In this document: one piece after another, positions 23,778 through 32,677 of the stretch
Layout: every line of letters begins with the position of its first letter
Numbering within the stretch: the first letter of the stretch is position 1
NCBI RefSeq assembly: GCF_009849585.1
Contig: NZ_VCRN01000001.1
Coordinates: 372,001 to 436,000 of the forward strand
Source of the DNA: Bacillus sp. ZZV12-4809
GTDB taxonomy: Bacteria; Bacillota; Bacilli; Bacillales; Cytobacillaceae
Length of the DNA: 64,000 bases
Reading direction: 5' to 3'
Made by a program: the position numbers and the translations under genes
The notes under the pieces: generated by a model
The model's input: the letters and a program-made list of their open reading frames with translations, nothing else
Databases searched by the model: none
What the model was told of the DNA's origin: nothing

Positions 23778-26700
23778 TTACTTATCTTTCTTTCCATTCC
23801 CTTTACCAGGCTTTGCCGGACCATCAGGGGTTTCGTTATTTTGCGGAGGCTGTTCGCCTTTTTTCAGCTTGTACAGTTCGACCGTCTTGGTTGTTTTGTT
23901 GCCTGCCAGGTCCTCTGCTTCAAACGTGAAGACGTTTAAGCCTTCCTTCAATGAGAGTTTAATCTTTTTGAACTCTTTTTCAATTGGTCTCATTGCGTAT
24001 GGTTCCTGAAACTCCTGGTAAAATAGCTCGCTGCCGTCCTGATAGAAGCGGAGCTGGTCAAAATTATCTGTCACTGTGATGTTGATGACAGGGTCTTTTT
24101 TGTTGTGCTTAATGTATTTGCTTGAAGGCAGTCCATCGATTTCGACAGTCGGACCAGTCGCATCTACGATAATTGTGCGCTTGAAGGAAATTGCATTATT
24201 CGCAGTATCAACGGCTTTCACTTCCAGGCTGTGAACGCCATCTTCAAACGTCATCTTTGTTTCAAACTCATACTGGCCTTTAGCTTCATTGTACTTGGTT
24301 TCAATTGGAGTTCCAGCAATGGAGAATTCCTTCATGCCAGACTCTTCTTTAATCGTTCCGCTGACAGTCAGTTCATTCGTGTTATACACTTCAAGTGCCT
24401 CAGGCTCTTCAAGGTACACGTATGGAACGGTCTTGTCATTGCTCACTTCGCCCACTTCCACAGTCGCTGCTGATGAGTTGCCGGCAAAGTCATAGGCTAC
24501 AACCTTAACATTGGTGCCAGCTTCCAACTCTTCCGGAAGTGTGAATTCTTCGGTATCTCCGCTTAGCGCTTCATCCAGAATGGACTCTTCCTCTACGAAA
24601 ATATCAATATACGAAATGCCGGAGCCTTCAGGGTTATCAGCAGCTTCAATCTTAAGTGCTGTGTTGCCTTCGATCAGCTCAGCCTGAATGCTTGGCGCAG
24701 CCGTGTCCACTTTTACAGGGATTTTCACGGATTGCCATTCTGCCCCTGCATAATCAATAACAGACTTAATTTCAAAATAATACTGTCCATCCTGTGCAAT
24801 CTGGTTGCTGATTTTTCCATCCCAGCCCCAAGACGGGTTAAGCGTGTATGTTGCACCACGGCCGCCATCGTAATAATGCTTGCGGAGGCTGTTTTCCGTG
24901 CGCAGCTTGCGCAGCGTTTTTCCATCCTCATCTGTAATCGCGAATTCTACCTGTTTCGCATTTCTAAGAAACGAAAGAACCGGAATTAATTGATCCTGAA
25001 CTTTGTCCCCGTTCGGAGAAATCGCAATGGCTTCACCGTTGAAAGTATCATTTACCGGGTCGTATCCCAAATATGTGTAGCTGTCAGCTGACTCAGAAAC
25101 AGCTCCTGCCATTCCGTAGAATGAACTGTCATCATACTTCATGCCGTCAAGGATCGGAGCATTATCCCAATCACCCTTGAAGCCTACATATGGAACCGTT
25201 AACTGCGGGTTCACATCAGCTGAATCTGTCAACGTGACATATCCTTCAACAAAGTAACCATTAGGGAATACCTCGTTAATGTCAATCGGAGTTTCCCAAT
25301 CTCCTGTCACTGAAGGATCTACCACTTTTGCATTGCTCACATCCACACTTACTTTAAAGCTTACAGATCCATTCGCAGGAACGGTTACCTCTGCTGTATC
25401 CTGGCCATCCACTTTTACAGAAGCATCTAAAATCTTCTGAGCTTCAAGCTCATCTGCTGCCCAGCCCATCTCTCCATAGGCTGCAAAGTCAGTCTGAAGA
25501 TTAGCAGCCACATCATATGCTACATCTTCATCACTGAAGTTTTGTGCTTTTAACGTGAATTCAAACGTATTGCCAACCTCTTTTAAAGCTACCTTCCCTT
25601 CATTCGTTGAAGCCTCCGTCACAATCACAGGAGAAGACAATGCCGAATGAAGCTGCATGATGCCCGATCCCTGGCGGCGTGGAGAATAAGGGATATTCCA
25701 TTCAAATGCACTGTTAACGGTTCCTTTATCAATAACTGGTGCCGCTGTATTCATCATCAAGTTCTTCGCAACGTTGACACGGTCAAAGCCGGTTACGCCA
25801 AACTCGTTATCCACGCGCTCAAGAACAAGTGCTGCACCACCAGAAACATGAGGAGCTGCCATGGATGTACCGCTCATCATTCCGTACTGGTTATTCTCAA
25901 GAGTAGAATAAATTTGTCCGCCTGGAGCTGTAATTTCAGGCTTGAAGTCCAGGTTAGGCGTTAATCCCCATGAAGTGAAGGCGCTCATTTTGCCTGCTTC
26001 AGGGTTTGCAGATTTCGTCTTTTCTCCGTTGAACGTAAGATTGACTGTCTGTCCATCCTGAAGAGCTGCTGCCAGCTTGTCACCATCATTTTTCAGCATG
26101 AACAGCTGCGGGATGGTAATGGACGGATCACTTGCCATGTTGACATATCCGTCTGCATTGTTGTAGATAATGACACCAAGTGCTCCAGCTGCCTGGGCAT
26201 TGATTGCTTTATCAACAAATCCCAGCTCTCCGCGCTGAATTAATGCGTATTTCCCAGCAACTCCGGAAAGCTCTTCAGGCTTGCCCAGTCCGCCGTATGC
26301 CACTTCAAATGTTTTCTTTTCTACATCGTTCGGGTGAACATTTGATGCTGATAGGAATGCAGCTTTTCCAGACTCTTCACCGAATTGGTAGTTCACTGCA
26401 TCCAGATCCATGAAGCTATTTTCAATGGATGCAACCTGCAGAGAATCATAGGATACACCAGGTGATCCGCTGACACCGATATCGGGATTTTCACTGCTTG
26501 GATTCGCAAATCCATTTCCAAAGTGAGCAGAGTTCCCAGCAGAAATAGACATTAAAATGCCGTTTTCAACTGCTCTGGCAATCGCTTTTTGCTCAGCTGA
26601 TTCAGGGCTCACAAAACCAGCTGTAGAACCAAGGCTCATGTTTAGTACATCTGCACCAAGTACGATCGCATCATCAATTGCCTTTACATAAATATCGCTG

Positions 26701-27608
26701 TATGTAGAAGGCATATTCGGATCATTTCCGAATACTTTAAGTGCAAGGATCTGGGCTTCAGGGGCGACCCCTTTAATACCGCCGTTTTCCTCATCGCCAT
26801 TTGCTCCGACAGTTCCGGCAACGTGCATTCCATGCATGGAAGCATCCGGGCCGATATCGCGGATTGTGTCATTTTCATCCATATAATTGTATCCATATGG
26901 AACTTTTTCAGAATAATATTTTCCTAGAAGGCCATTATCTTTTTTAAACTTGTTGATTTCGGCCTTCGTTAATTCTTTTTCAGTGTCGCCGGCTAAAACC
27001 ATATCGCGGTGAGAAGGATCCATTCCGGTATCAATGACGCCGACTACCATTCCCTCACCTTTAAATCCATAATCACGCCAAGCTTCCTGAGCCTGTACGA
27101 GCTCTTTGCTGTAAACCATATCCGGTTTTTCCTGCGGCTTTTCGTACTCGTTCACCACTTGTACCTCTGCCACTTCCGGCATTTCTTCTACAAGCTCAAT
27201 GTCGCCATACATCATTTCAGCACTAAAGCCATTTACGATTGTAGTAAAGCTTTCGCGTTCAATCATCTTCACTCTATTCTTTTTGGCGCGATCCTTTACC
27301 TTCTGCTGTTCAGACAGCTTTTCATTTTTCAGCTTCTGCTTTGTTGCATCTGGAAGTTCTTTATACTTCTTCTTTTGCTTTTGGGCATAAAGGACAGAAG
27401 GCTCTGTCTTCATCTCCACTATGACTCGGACAATATCTGTTTTCTTGTACTGCTTGTCCAATTCACTTTTCTTAATTTCCTGGACGGTCTTGCGGTTTTC
27501 ATCTCCCTTGGTGCTCGGTGATTTTTCAGGCAGCACAGCCCCCGACACCGAACTGGAGAAGATTAGCATGAACATTAATAAGGCCACTGCTGATCTTTTA
27601 ATCCTCAT
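23778..27608 (-). CDS. Secreted subtilisin-like serine protease (S8, Vpr type)
   Basis: A 1276-residue extracellular protease. Signal peptide (1-23), I9-type propeptide (about 55-155), catalytic domain with Asp193 ('VIDTGMD'), His259 ('HGMHVAG') and Ser582 ('SGTSMAAP'). A PA domain is inserted between His and Ser (about 430-530), then Fn3-like and several beta-sandwich domains, and a Pro/Lys/Gly-rich tail. Longer than B. subtilis Vpr (about 800), through extra C-terminal beta domains. ATG has AGGAGG-like SD. Likely scavenges protein or processes surface proteins. Confidence 0.93.
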   Translation of the reverse strand: MRIKRSAVALLMFMLIFSSSVSGAVLPEKSPSTKGDENRKTVQEIKKSELDKQYKKTDIVRVIVEMKTEPSVLYAQKQKKKYKELPDATKQKLKNEKLSEQQKVKDRAKKNRVKMIERESFTTIVNGFSAEMMYGDIELVEEMPEVAEVQVVNEYEKPQEKPDMVYSKELVQAQEAWRDYGFKGEGMVVGVIDTGMDPSHRDMVLAGDTEKELTKAEINKFKKDNGLLGKYYSEKVPYGYNYMDENDTIRDIGPDASMHGMHVAGTVGANGDEENGGIKGVAPEAQILALKVFGNDPNMPSTYSDIYVKAIDDAIVLGADVLNMSLGSTAGFVSPESAEQKAIARAVENGILMSISAGNSAHFGNGFANPSSENPDIGVSGSPGVSYDSLQVASIENSFMDLDAVNYQFGEESGKAAFLSASNVHPNDVEKKTFEVAYGGLGKPEELSGVAGKYALIQRGELGFVDKAINAQAAGALGVIIYNNADGYVNMASDPSITIPQLFMLKNDGDKLAAALQDGQTVNLTFNGEKTKSANPEAGKMSAFTSWGLTPNLDFKPEITAPGGQIYSTLENNQYGMMSGTSMAAPHVSGGAALVLERVDNEFGVTGFDRVNVAKNLMMNTAAPVIDKGTVNSAFEWNIPYSPRRQGSGIMQLHSALSSPVIVTEASTNEGKVALKEVGNTFEFTLKAQNFSDEDVAYDVAANLQTDFAAYGEMGWAADELEAQKILDASVKVDGQDTAEVTVPANGSVSFKVSVDVSNAKVVDPSVTGDWETPIDINEVFPNGYFVEGYVTLTDSADVNPQLTVPYVGFKGDWDNAPILDGMKYDDSSFYGMAGAVSESADSYTYLGYDPVNDTFNGEAIAISPNGDKVQDQLIPVLSFLRNAKQVEFAITDEDGKTLRKLRTENSLRKHYYDGGRGATYTLNPSWGWDGKISNQIAQDGQYYFEIKSVIDYAGAEWQSVKIPVKVDTAAPSIQAELIEGNTALKIEAADNPEGSGISYIDIFVEEESILDEALSGDTEEFTLPEELEAGTNVKVVAYDFAGNSSAATVEVGEVSNDKTVPYVYLEEPEALEVYNTNELTVSGTIKEESGMKEFSIAGTPIETKYNEAKGQYEFETKMTFEDGVHSLEVKAVDTANNAISFKRTIIVDATGPTVEIDGLPSSKYIKHNKKDPVINITVTDNFDQLRFYQDGSELFYQEFQEPYAMRPIEKEFKKIKLSLKEGLNVFTFEAEDLAGNKTTKTVELYKLKKGEQPPQNNETPDGPAKPGKGNGKKDK

Positions 27609-28039
27609 CCCTTACCTCCTAGTTCTATTATTCAGAATTTTTTTAATACACTATAAAGGTAACAAAACCAAATTTTTCATATAAGAATCAAAAGACCCGA
27701 TTAACAGCTTTCGAAATAGGGAATTAGAACTATTTTTCACGAAAAATGATGTTGAATATTTTCATAATTTAACTGAATATGAGATTTATTGTAAGTAAAA
27801 CAGGACAGTGGAGCATGTCGTATGACACAGTCTGGCTTAAGCCATTCGAACATATCTTTGTCCCAATAAAGATTCCTTCCCCAAAAAGCAGAAGAGGCAT
27901 AACCAGACAGCAGAACTGCCGGGTTATACCTATACAATTTCTTATAGACTTTTAAAAAGACGCTTCATTACTGAAGCCAGATTCTATGCTTATGAAACAC
28001 TTGTGAAACAAGATTTTTCGGGTGGTGCCTGTCACCAGG
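27609..28039. other. Intergenic stretch, no supported gene
   Basis: About 430 bp holding the upstream region of the subtilase gene and, at 28021-28035, the small palindromic element GGTGCCTGTCACC just past the SDR stop, a word often seen in Bacillaceae intergenic regions. A 66-codon frame on the minus strand (27737-27937) has no SD and unusual composition and was not called. Confidence 0.6.
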
Positions 28040-28780
28040 TCAAATTACAAGCCCTCCATCTATACTCAAAATTGTTCCCGTAATAAAGCGAGCTTCTTTT
28101 GAAGCCAAGAAAGCATAGCCGTTTGCTATATCTTCCGGTCTGCCCATTTGATTCAAGGCTGACTTTGCTTTCATGATGTCTTTTACTTTATCAGGCAGAA
28201 CGCTGGTCATGTCCGTCTCGATAAATCCAGGGGCAATGGCATTGACACGAATCCCGTATTTCCCCAATTCCTTCGCCCAGGTTTTAGTCATGCCGTTTAC
28301 TCCCCATTTAGCAGCGGCATAATTGGACTGGCCAAAATTGCCGTATAGCCCTACAACAGAAGAGGCATTAAGAATAACTCCTTCTCCCTGATCCTTCATT
28401 ATTTTTGCTGCATACTGGCCGACATTGAAAACACCCTTTAGATTTACATCAACGACCTGATCCCACTGGGATTCTGTCATATTTACCAGCTGTGCATCCT
28501 GAACAATGCCGGCATTGTTTACGACAATATCTACACGGCCGTACTGTACCAGCGTTTCTTCAAATAACTGACTGACTTCATTCCGATCTGCCACATTGCA
28601 TACAATATAGATGGCTTCTCCATCGCCTTTTCTAATTTCCTCTGCCCTATCCAATAGTTTCTGCTCATTTAAGTCAGCTAAGACTAATTTTGCCCCTTCT
28701 TCTGCAAATTTCTTAGCTATGGCTGCACCAATACCTTGTGCTGCACCGGTAATGACAGCAACCTTGCCTAATAATTTCAT
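28040..28780 (-). CDS. Short-chain dehydrogenase/reductase (FabG/PhaB-like)
   Basis: A 246-residue classical SDR. Nucleotide-binding motif TGAAQGIG (11-18), NNAG (88-91), catalytic Ser141, Tyr154 and Lys158 ('QSNYAAAKWG'). The sequence is closest in character to 3-oxoacyl-ACP or acetoacetyl-CoA reductases. It is the last gene of the catabolic cluster, 40 bases after the symporter, so it probably interconverts a beta-keto/beta-hydroxy intermediate of that pathway; the substrate is unknown. SD AAAGGAA before ATG. Confidence 0.88.
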   Translation of the reverse strand: MKLLGKVAVITGAAQGIGAAIAKKFAEEGAKLVLADLNEQKLLDRAEEIRKGDGEAIYIVCNVADRNEVSQLFEETLVQYGRVDIVVNNAGIVQDAQLVNMTESQWDQVVDVNLKGVFNVGQYAAKIMKDQGEGVILNASSVVGLYGNFGQSNYAAAKWGVNGMTKTWAKELGKYGIRVNAIAPGFIETDMTSVLPDKVKDIMKAKSALNQMGRPEDIANGYAFLASKEARFITGTILSIDGGLVI

Positions 28781-28819
28781 TTTTATGTTCCTTTCATTTG
28801 AAAGTATTCCTTCTCTTCT

Positions 28820-30391
28820 TTATCCTTCAACTGCCTCTTTGGAACTGGTAACTGCCTTTTGCTCATTTTCTTCCTGAGCATAGTCATCCTGAATACTTGA
28901 AATAGCCTTTTTGGTTGAGCTGCTTATTTCGATCTCAAAATAAGGTTCATACGCTTCCAGCGGTGCTTTCTTGCCAATTTTAACAGCAATTAAAACGCAT
29001 ACAAAGGCAGCTGCCAGAGCAATGATAAATGGATTAGTTGCTCCTAATACCTTTGCAATGATATACACTGCCGTACCTACAATTATGTTGGCATATGCAC
29101 CCGCACTGTTCATTCGCTTCCAATATAGACCTAAATAGACGACAAAGAAGAATGCTGCGCCGAATCCTCCGTATACATACGTGAATCCCATTGCCAGCAG
29201 CACAGGCGGTTTTATTGCGCTCACCACAGCTAAAACGCCAAGTGCCAGAACCGTATATCTTAAATGCTTTTTCGAATTTTCCTCTGTTGTTTTCGAAGTG
29301 AATATGTTTTTGTAAATATCATAGTAAAGTGATGTCCCGCAATGCAGCAGCATAGAGTTAGCAGTCGATACGGCTGCCGCACATAAAGCGACTAAGGTAA
29401 GTGCTCCCACTAAAGGATGCGCATATTCCGTGATCACCAGCGGCATAATATAGTCCGTGGTTTGTCCTGCCGGCAGGCTGGGAATCAATGTTTTCGCACC
29501 TAGTCCAATAATGATTAACGGAACGAAAATGGCGATTAGCAGAACGACTGAGATCATCATCTGCATGATGGCTACTTTAATGCTTTTAGGAGCCAGCATT
29601 CGGGCTACCCAGTGAGGGGAGACGGCAGCTCCAAGTGAATTGGAAATAAAAATAGAAAATAGAGCGCCCAGGCCAAAGGATCCAACAGGTGACAATAAAA
29701 CACCTTCTGCCAGATTCTCTCCTCCAACAACGGTTGGTGCAGTTGTTGCCGCCAGGGTATCATAAATATTGGAGAATCCTCCTGCTGCGGCCAATACAGC
29801 GACAGCCCCCAGAACTACACCTAAAATGATTAAAATGGTGTTCACAGTATCTGTAACAGCTACTGACCAGAAGCCTCCTATGCTTGTAAAAAGAAGGAAA
29901 ACAAGAAATGCAAAAATAGCTATTTCGTATTTCATGCCTGTAATAGTTGAAAAAACAATTCCAAACCCCACTACCTGCAGATGCGTAAAAACAAAATATC
30001 CAACGAGCATAAGTGCCGCAACCAGTGTCCGCAATTGGCTATTCTTTTTTAATGGTTCATATCGGAGATGAATAAATTCTGGAAAAGTCTTTGCCGGTGA
30101 TTCCGGCCTTCTGACTTTATAAGCAACAATCGGGATTAAAGCTGTGCCGAAAAACCATCCAGCAACCCACCCTATAATGGCTGCCACTCCCGAACTGTAC
30201 AAGTATCCCGGAACCCCCATAACAGAGGCAACACTTACCCAGGTGGCAACAGATGTGCCAACCCCAATAAATAAGCCCATTCGGTGCCCGCCTGTTGTAA
30301 AGTCTGACATGGATTCAACATTCTTTAAGCTTTTCAGACATGTCCACACGATAAATAATAAATAAAATGCAAAAACTGCGATATACCACAT
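28820..30391 (-). CDS. Sodium:solute symporter (SSS family)
   Basis: A 523-residue permease with about 13 membrane segments. SSS features: 'SDFTTGGHRMGLFIGVGTSVATW' after TM1 and 'GGFWSVAVTDTVN'. It imports an organic solute with Na+; by context the substrate of the neighbouring beta-keto acid enzymes (a carboxylate or betaine-like compound, inference). ATG at 30391 is chosen; its SD GGAGGTG overlaps the stop of the 42-residue peptide gene just upstream. C-tail is hydrophilic and Glu-rich. Confidence 0.9.
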   Translation of the reverse strand: MWYIAVFAFYLLFIVWTCLKSLKNVESMSDFTTGGHRMGLFIGVGTSVATWVSVASVMGVPGYLYSSGVAAIIGWVAGWFFGTALIPIVAYKVRRPESPAKTFPEFIHLRYEPLKKNSQLRTLVAALMLVGYFVFTHLQVVGFGIVFSTITGMKYEIAIFAFLVFLLFTSIGGFWSVAVTDTVNTILIILGVVLGAVAVLAAAGGFSNIYDTLAATTAPTVVGGENLAEGVLLSPVGSFGLGALFSIFISNSLGAAVSPHWVARMLAPKSIKVAIMQMMISVVLLIAIFVPLIIIGLGAKTLIPSLPAGQTTDYIMPLVITEYAHPLVGALTLVALCAAAVSTANSMLLHCGTSLYYDIYKNIFTSKTTEENSKKHLRYTVLALGVLAVVSAIKPPVLLAMGFTYVYGGFGAAFFFVVYLGLYWKRMNSAGAYANIIVGTAVYIIAKVLGATNPFIIALAAAFVCVLIAVKIGKKAPLEAYEPYFEIEISSSTKKAISSIQDDYAQEENEQKAVTSSKEAVEG

Positions 30392-30406
30392 ACCTGTCAC
30401 CACCTC

Positions 30407-30535
30407 CTATTTAAATAGTTTTCCGGAATATCCCCAGCGTTTTACTTTTGACTTTTCGACTTTATAACACAGAACTGTCCCGAAAATCAGTGAAAAAGCG
30501 ATTGTGGCACCCCAAATCAACAATACTATAGCCAT
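30407..30535 (-). CDS. 42-residue single-span membrane peptide, putative symporter small subunit
   Basis: ATG at 30535 with GGGGAG seven bases upstream, itself overlapping the PanE-like gene's stop. One membrane helix (about 2-24, 'MAIVLLIWGATIAFSLIFG') and a basic C-tail. It fits exactly between the reductase (stop 30539) and the symporter SD, so it is co-translated. Several SSS symporters have very small partner subunits or accessory proteins encoded directly upstream; this is a good candidate for that role. Confidence 0.75.
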   Translation of the reverse strand: MAIVLLIWGATIAFSLIFGTVLCYKVEKSKVKRWGYSGKLFK

Positions 30536-30538
30536 GGG

Positions 30539-31603
30539 TTATCTCCCCTCTACAAGCGTACTTGGTTTATTTTTCAATTTCTTATTTAAGGATTCAAAAA
30601 AAGGCAAATTATCAGAAAAAACAGGAGCTGCTTTCCTATTTTCAGCATCCGATACCAGCTTCACAACTAAATCGTTATAAGGAGTTGGAATACCAAATTC
30701 TTTCCCTTTTTTCGAAACATGGCCATTAATGAAGTTAATTTCTGTCTTCACTTTCCGTACTAAATCCTGCAGCATGCTCGCTTTCAGATTTCGGTGTGGA
30801 GACCAAACCTCATGGTAAAAACCCATTTTCTCACTAACCTTTTGACCTTCCTTCAGTTCCAGGAATTCCATGTCTTTTCCCTGCATATTGGTTAATTGGA
30901 TCCCTTTCGCATGTGCAACTTTAATGGTTTCATCCGCAATATAAGCCAGGCTTGTCATTGCTTCCTTATTCGACAGAACATCGCCGAACGTACAGCCGAG
31001 TGCCGCTGACATACCGCTGAATGTCGTATTCATTAATAACTTTGTCCATTTGATTCCGTTAATATTGGATGTGATTTTGCAATAGCCTACATGTTCCAAT
31101 ACCGCTTTTACATCTGATAAGCGGGAGGTGATTTTTCCGTCCGTTTCCCCTATCTCAAATGCATATTTCTTTACAATCTCCCATTCTGTAGTCAGTTCAG
31201 ACTCCCCCGGCCCTTTCCATGTTGCTCCAAAGCCAACAGCCCCGCCAATCGTCCTTTTTCCGCCAACTATGGAAGCAACATACTCTTCAGGAATTCCGTT
31301 CTGAAGCGTACAGACAATGCTGCTTTCATGCAGATAAGGAAGTAATTGATGAAGAGATTCATAGGTAAATACCTGCTTGGTTAATAGAAATACTAAATCA
31401 TATGGGCTGCTGATTTGATCTGGTGTCAATGCATTGACAGGAACCGTTTTATTTAGAAAACCTGAAAGCTTTGCACCGGATTGATTCAGCATATTTACAT
31501 GACTTTCATTAATATCAATTAAATCTACTTTTTCTCCTCCTTCCGCCATTAGTGCTCCAATAATTGTTCCTAAAGAGCCTGCACCCATAATCGCAATATT
31601 CAT
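30539..31603 (-). CDS. Ketopantoate reductase-like dehydrogenase (PanE/ApbA family)
   Basis: A 354-residue protein. N-terminal Rossmann domain with GAGSLG (7-12), 'VFLLTKQ' and 'LQNGIPEE' typical of PanE; C-terminal helical domain from about 190 with 'KLLMNTTFS' containing the usual Lys. Longer than housekeeping PanE (about 300). In this operon it more likely oxidises or reduces a pathway hydroxy/keto acid than makes pantoate. The SD is part of a run of nine Gs (31607-31615) three bases before ATG. Confidence 0.82.
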   Translation of the reverse strand: MNIAIMGAGSLGTIIGALMAEGGEKVDLIDINESHVNMLNQSGAKLSGFLNKTVPVNALTPDQISSPYDLVFLLTKQVFTYESLHQLLPYLHESSIVCTLQNGIPEEYVASIVGGKRTIGGAVGFGATWKGPGESELTTEWEIVKKYAFEIGETDGKITSRLSDVKAVLEHVGYCKITSNINGIKWTKLLMNTTFSGMSAALGCTFGDVLSNKEAMTSLAYIADETIKVAHAKGIQLTNMQGKDMEFLELKEGQKVSEKMGFYHEVWSPHRNLKASMLQDLVRKVKTEINFINGHVSKKGKEFGIPTPYNDLVVKLVSDAENRKAAPVFSDNLPFFESLNKKLKNKPSTLVEGR

Positions 31604-31620
31604 AATCCCCCCCCCTATTC

Positions 31621-32484
31621 TTAATAATTTTTGGCACCCTTCAGCGATGAAACTAGACTGCCTCTATTCAGATTATCAATCCCTAAGATTTTTCTGGCCT
31701 CCGCTGGAGTTGCAACCTCTCTCCCCAATGTTTGGGCCAGGTTCGCTATTCGATTCACAAATTGAGCATTTGTTTCAGCTAATTCACCTTTTCGATAATA
31801 GACACTATCCTCCATTCCTACCCGAACATGTCCGCCTAATAGAATACTCATTGTATTGATGGTTAACTGATCTTTACTTGCACCAATTGCCGACCATGTA
31901 GAACCTTCCGGAATACTGTCTATTAAAAACATCAAGTTTTTAGGAGTTGCCGGCATACCTCCATGAACACCCAATACGAATTGAAAATGGAATGGATCAT
32001 TAATCAATCCCTTTTTAGCAATCCTTAACGTATTGTGAATCATGCCGACATCAAAAATCTCAATCTCCGGCTTGATTTGCCGTTCTTTCGTAACAGCAGC
32101 CAATCTTTCCAGGAACTCAGGCGTATTGTGAAAGACACCTGAGCCAAAGTTCATGGTCCCTGCATCAAAAGTAGCCATTTCAGGGTTTAATTCACACACC
32201 TTTAGCCGATCTTCATCATCATTTCCGATTCCCCCGGCAGTTGTTAAATTTAAAATAATATCGCATTTTTCCTGGACTCGGTCAATAACTTCCTTATACG
32301 TATCCAGATTAAGTGTGTTTTCTCCCCTATGATCCCTTACATGAATATGGGCAATAGCCGCCCCCTCTTTCCATGACTCATAAACAGAGTCCGCAATCTC
32401 TTTTGGTGATAAGGGCACATAAGGGGTATGTTCCCGGGTGGTTTGTGCTCCTGTAGGGGCTACTGTAATAATTAATTTTTCCAT
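31621..32484 (-). CDS. Beta-keto acid cleavage enzyme (BKACE, DUF849)
   Basis: A 287-residue TIM-barrel enzyme of the family that cleaves a beta-keto acid with acetyl-CoA to acetoacetate plus a new acyl-CoA. Zn ligands are visible: His46 and His48 in 'IAHIHVRD' and the Glu in 'RVGMEDSVYY'. 'GVHGGMPATP' lines the pocket. ATG at 32484 has GAGGGA seven bases upstream; an upstream in-frame start is excluded because it falls inside the sigma-54 promoter. First gene of the operon. Specific substrate unknown (carnitine-, lysine- and other keto-acid versions exist). Confidence 0.9.
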   Translation of the reverse strand: MEKLIITVAPTGAQTTREHTPYVPLSPKEIADSVYESWKEGAAIAHIHVRDHRGENTLNLDTYKEVIDRVQEKCDIILNLTTAGGIGNDDEDRLKVCELNPEMATFDAGTMNFGSGVFHNTPEFLERLAAVTKERQIKPEIEIFDVGMIHNTLRIAKKGLINDPFHFQFVLGVHGGMPATPKNLMFLIDSIPEGSTWSAIGASKDQLTINTMSILLGGHVRVGMEDSVYYRKGELAETNAQFVNRIANLAQTLGREVATPAEARKILGIDNLNRGSLVSSLKGAKNY

Positions 32485-32529
32485 TGTTTGATCCCTCTTT
32501 CTGCAAAATAAATTCTTCTCTTTCTGTAA

Positions 32530-32547
32530 ATGCAATTTCCATGCCAA
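32530..32547 (-). promoter_or_regulatory. Sigma-54 (-24/-12) promoter of the catabolic operon
   Basis: TTGGCATGGAAATTGCAT on the minus strand matches YTGGCACG-N4-TTGCW with the invariant GG and GC 10 bases apart. It lies 46-63 bases upstream of the BKACE start, behind a sigma-54-dependent activator gene. Confidence 0.85.
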
Positions 32548-32590
32548 AAGTAAAAGGGCGATAAACTCACTTTTTTCTAAAAATCAACGT

Positions 32591-32620
32591 AAAAAACCGA
32601 TGATAAAATTCATCGGTTTT
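32591..32620 (-). terminator. Intrinsic terminator of the sigma-54 activator gene
   Basis: AAAACCGATGA / TCATCGGTTTT stem with T6 on the minus strand. Its position 45-90 bp before the -24/-12 element means it may also overlap activator-binding DNA. Confidence 0.75.
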
Positions 32621-32677
32621 AAAGTAATCTGACTATTCAACTCTTTTATCAGGCATATGTTCCGATGAAATATTTCA

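Noticed and set aside
27009-27521. 170-codon frame antisense to the subtilase
   Set aside because: Shadow of the propeptide and catalytic region; no SD and Phe/Leu-rich composition produced by the Lys-rich sense strand.
27737-27937. 66-codon minus-strand frame upstream of the subtilase
   Set aside because: No SD, odd composition (Trp/His/Cys rich) and overlap with the likely subtilase promoter region.
32591-32620. Inverted repeat as a dedicated enhancer for the sigma-54 activator
   Set aside because: It has the stem plus T-run of a terminator right after the activator gene; an enhancer role is possible but not needed.
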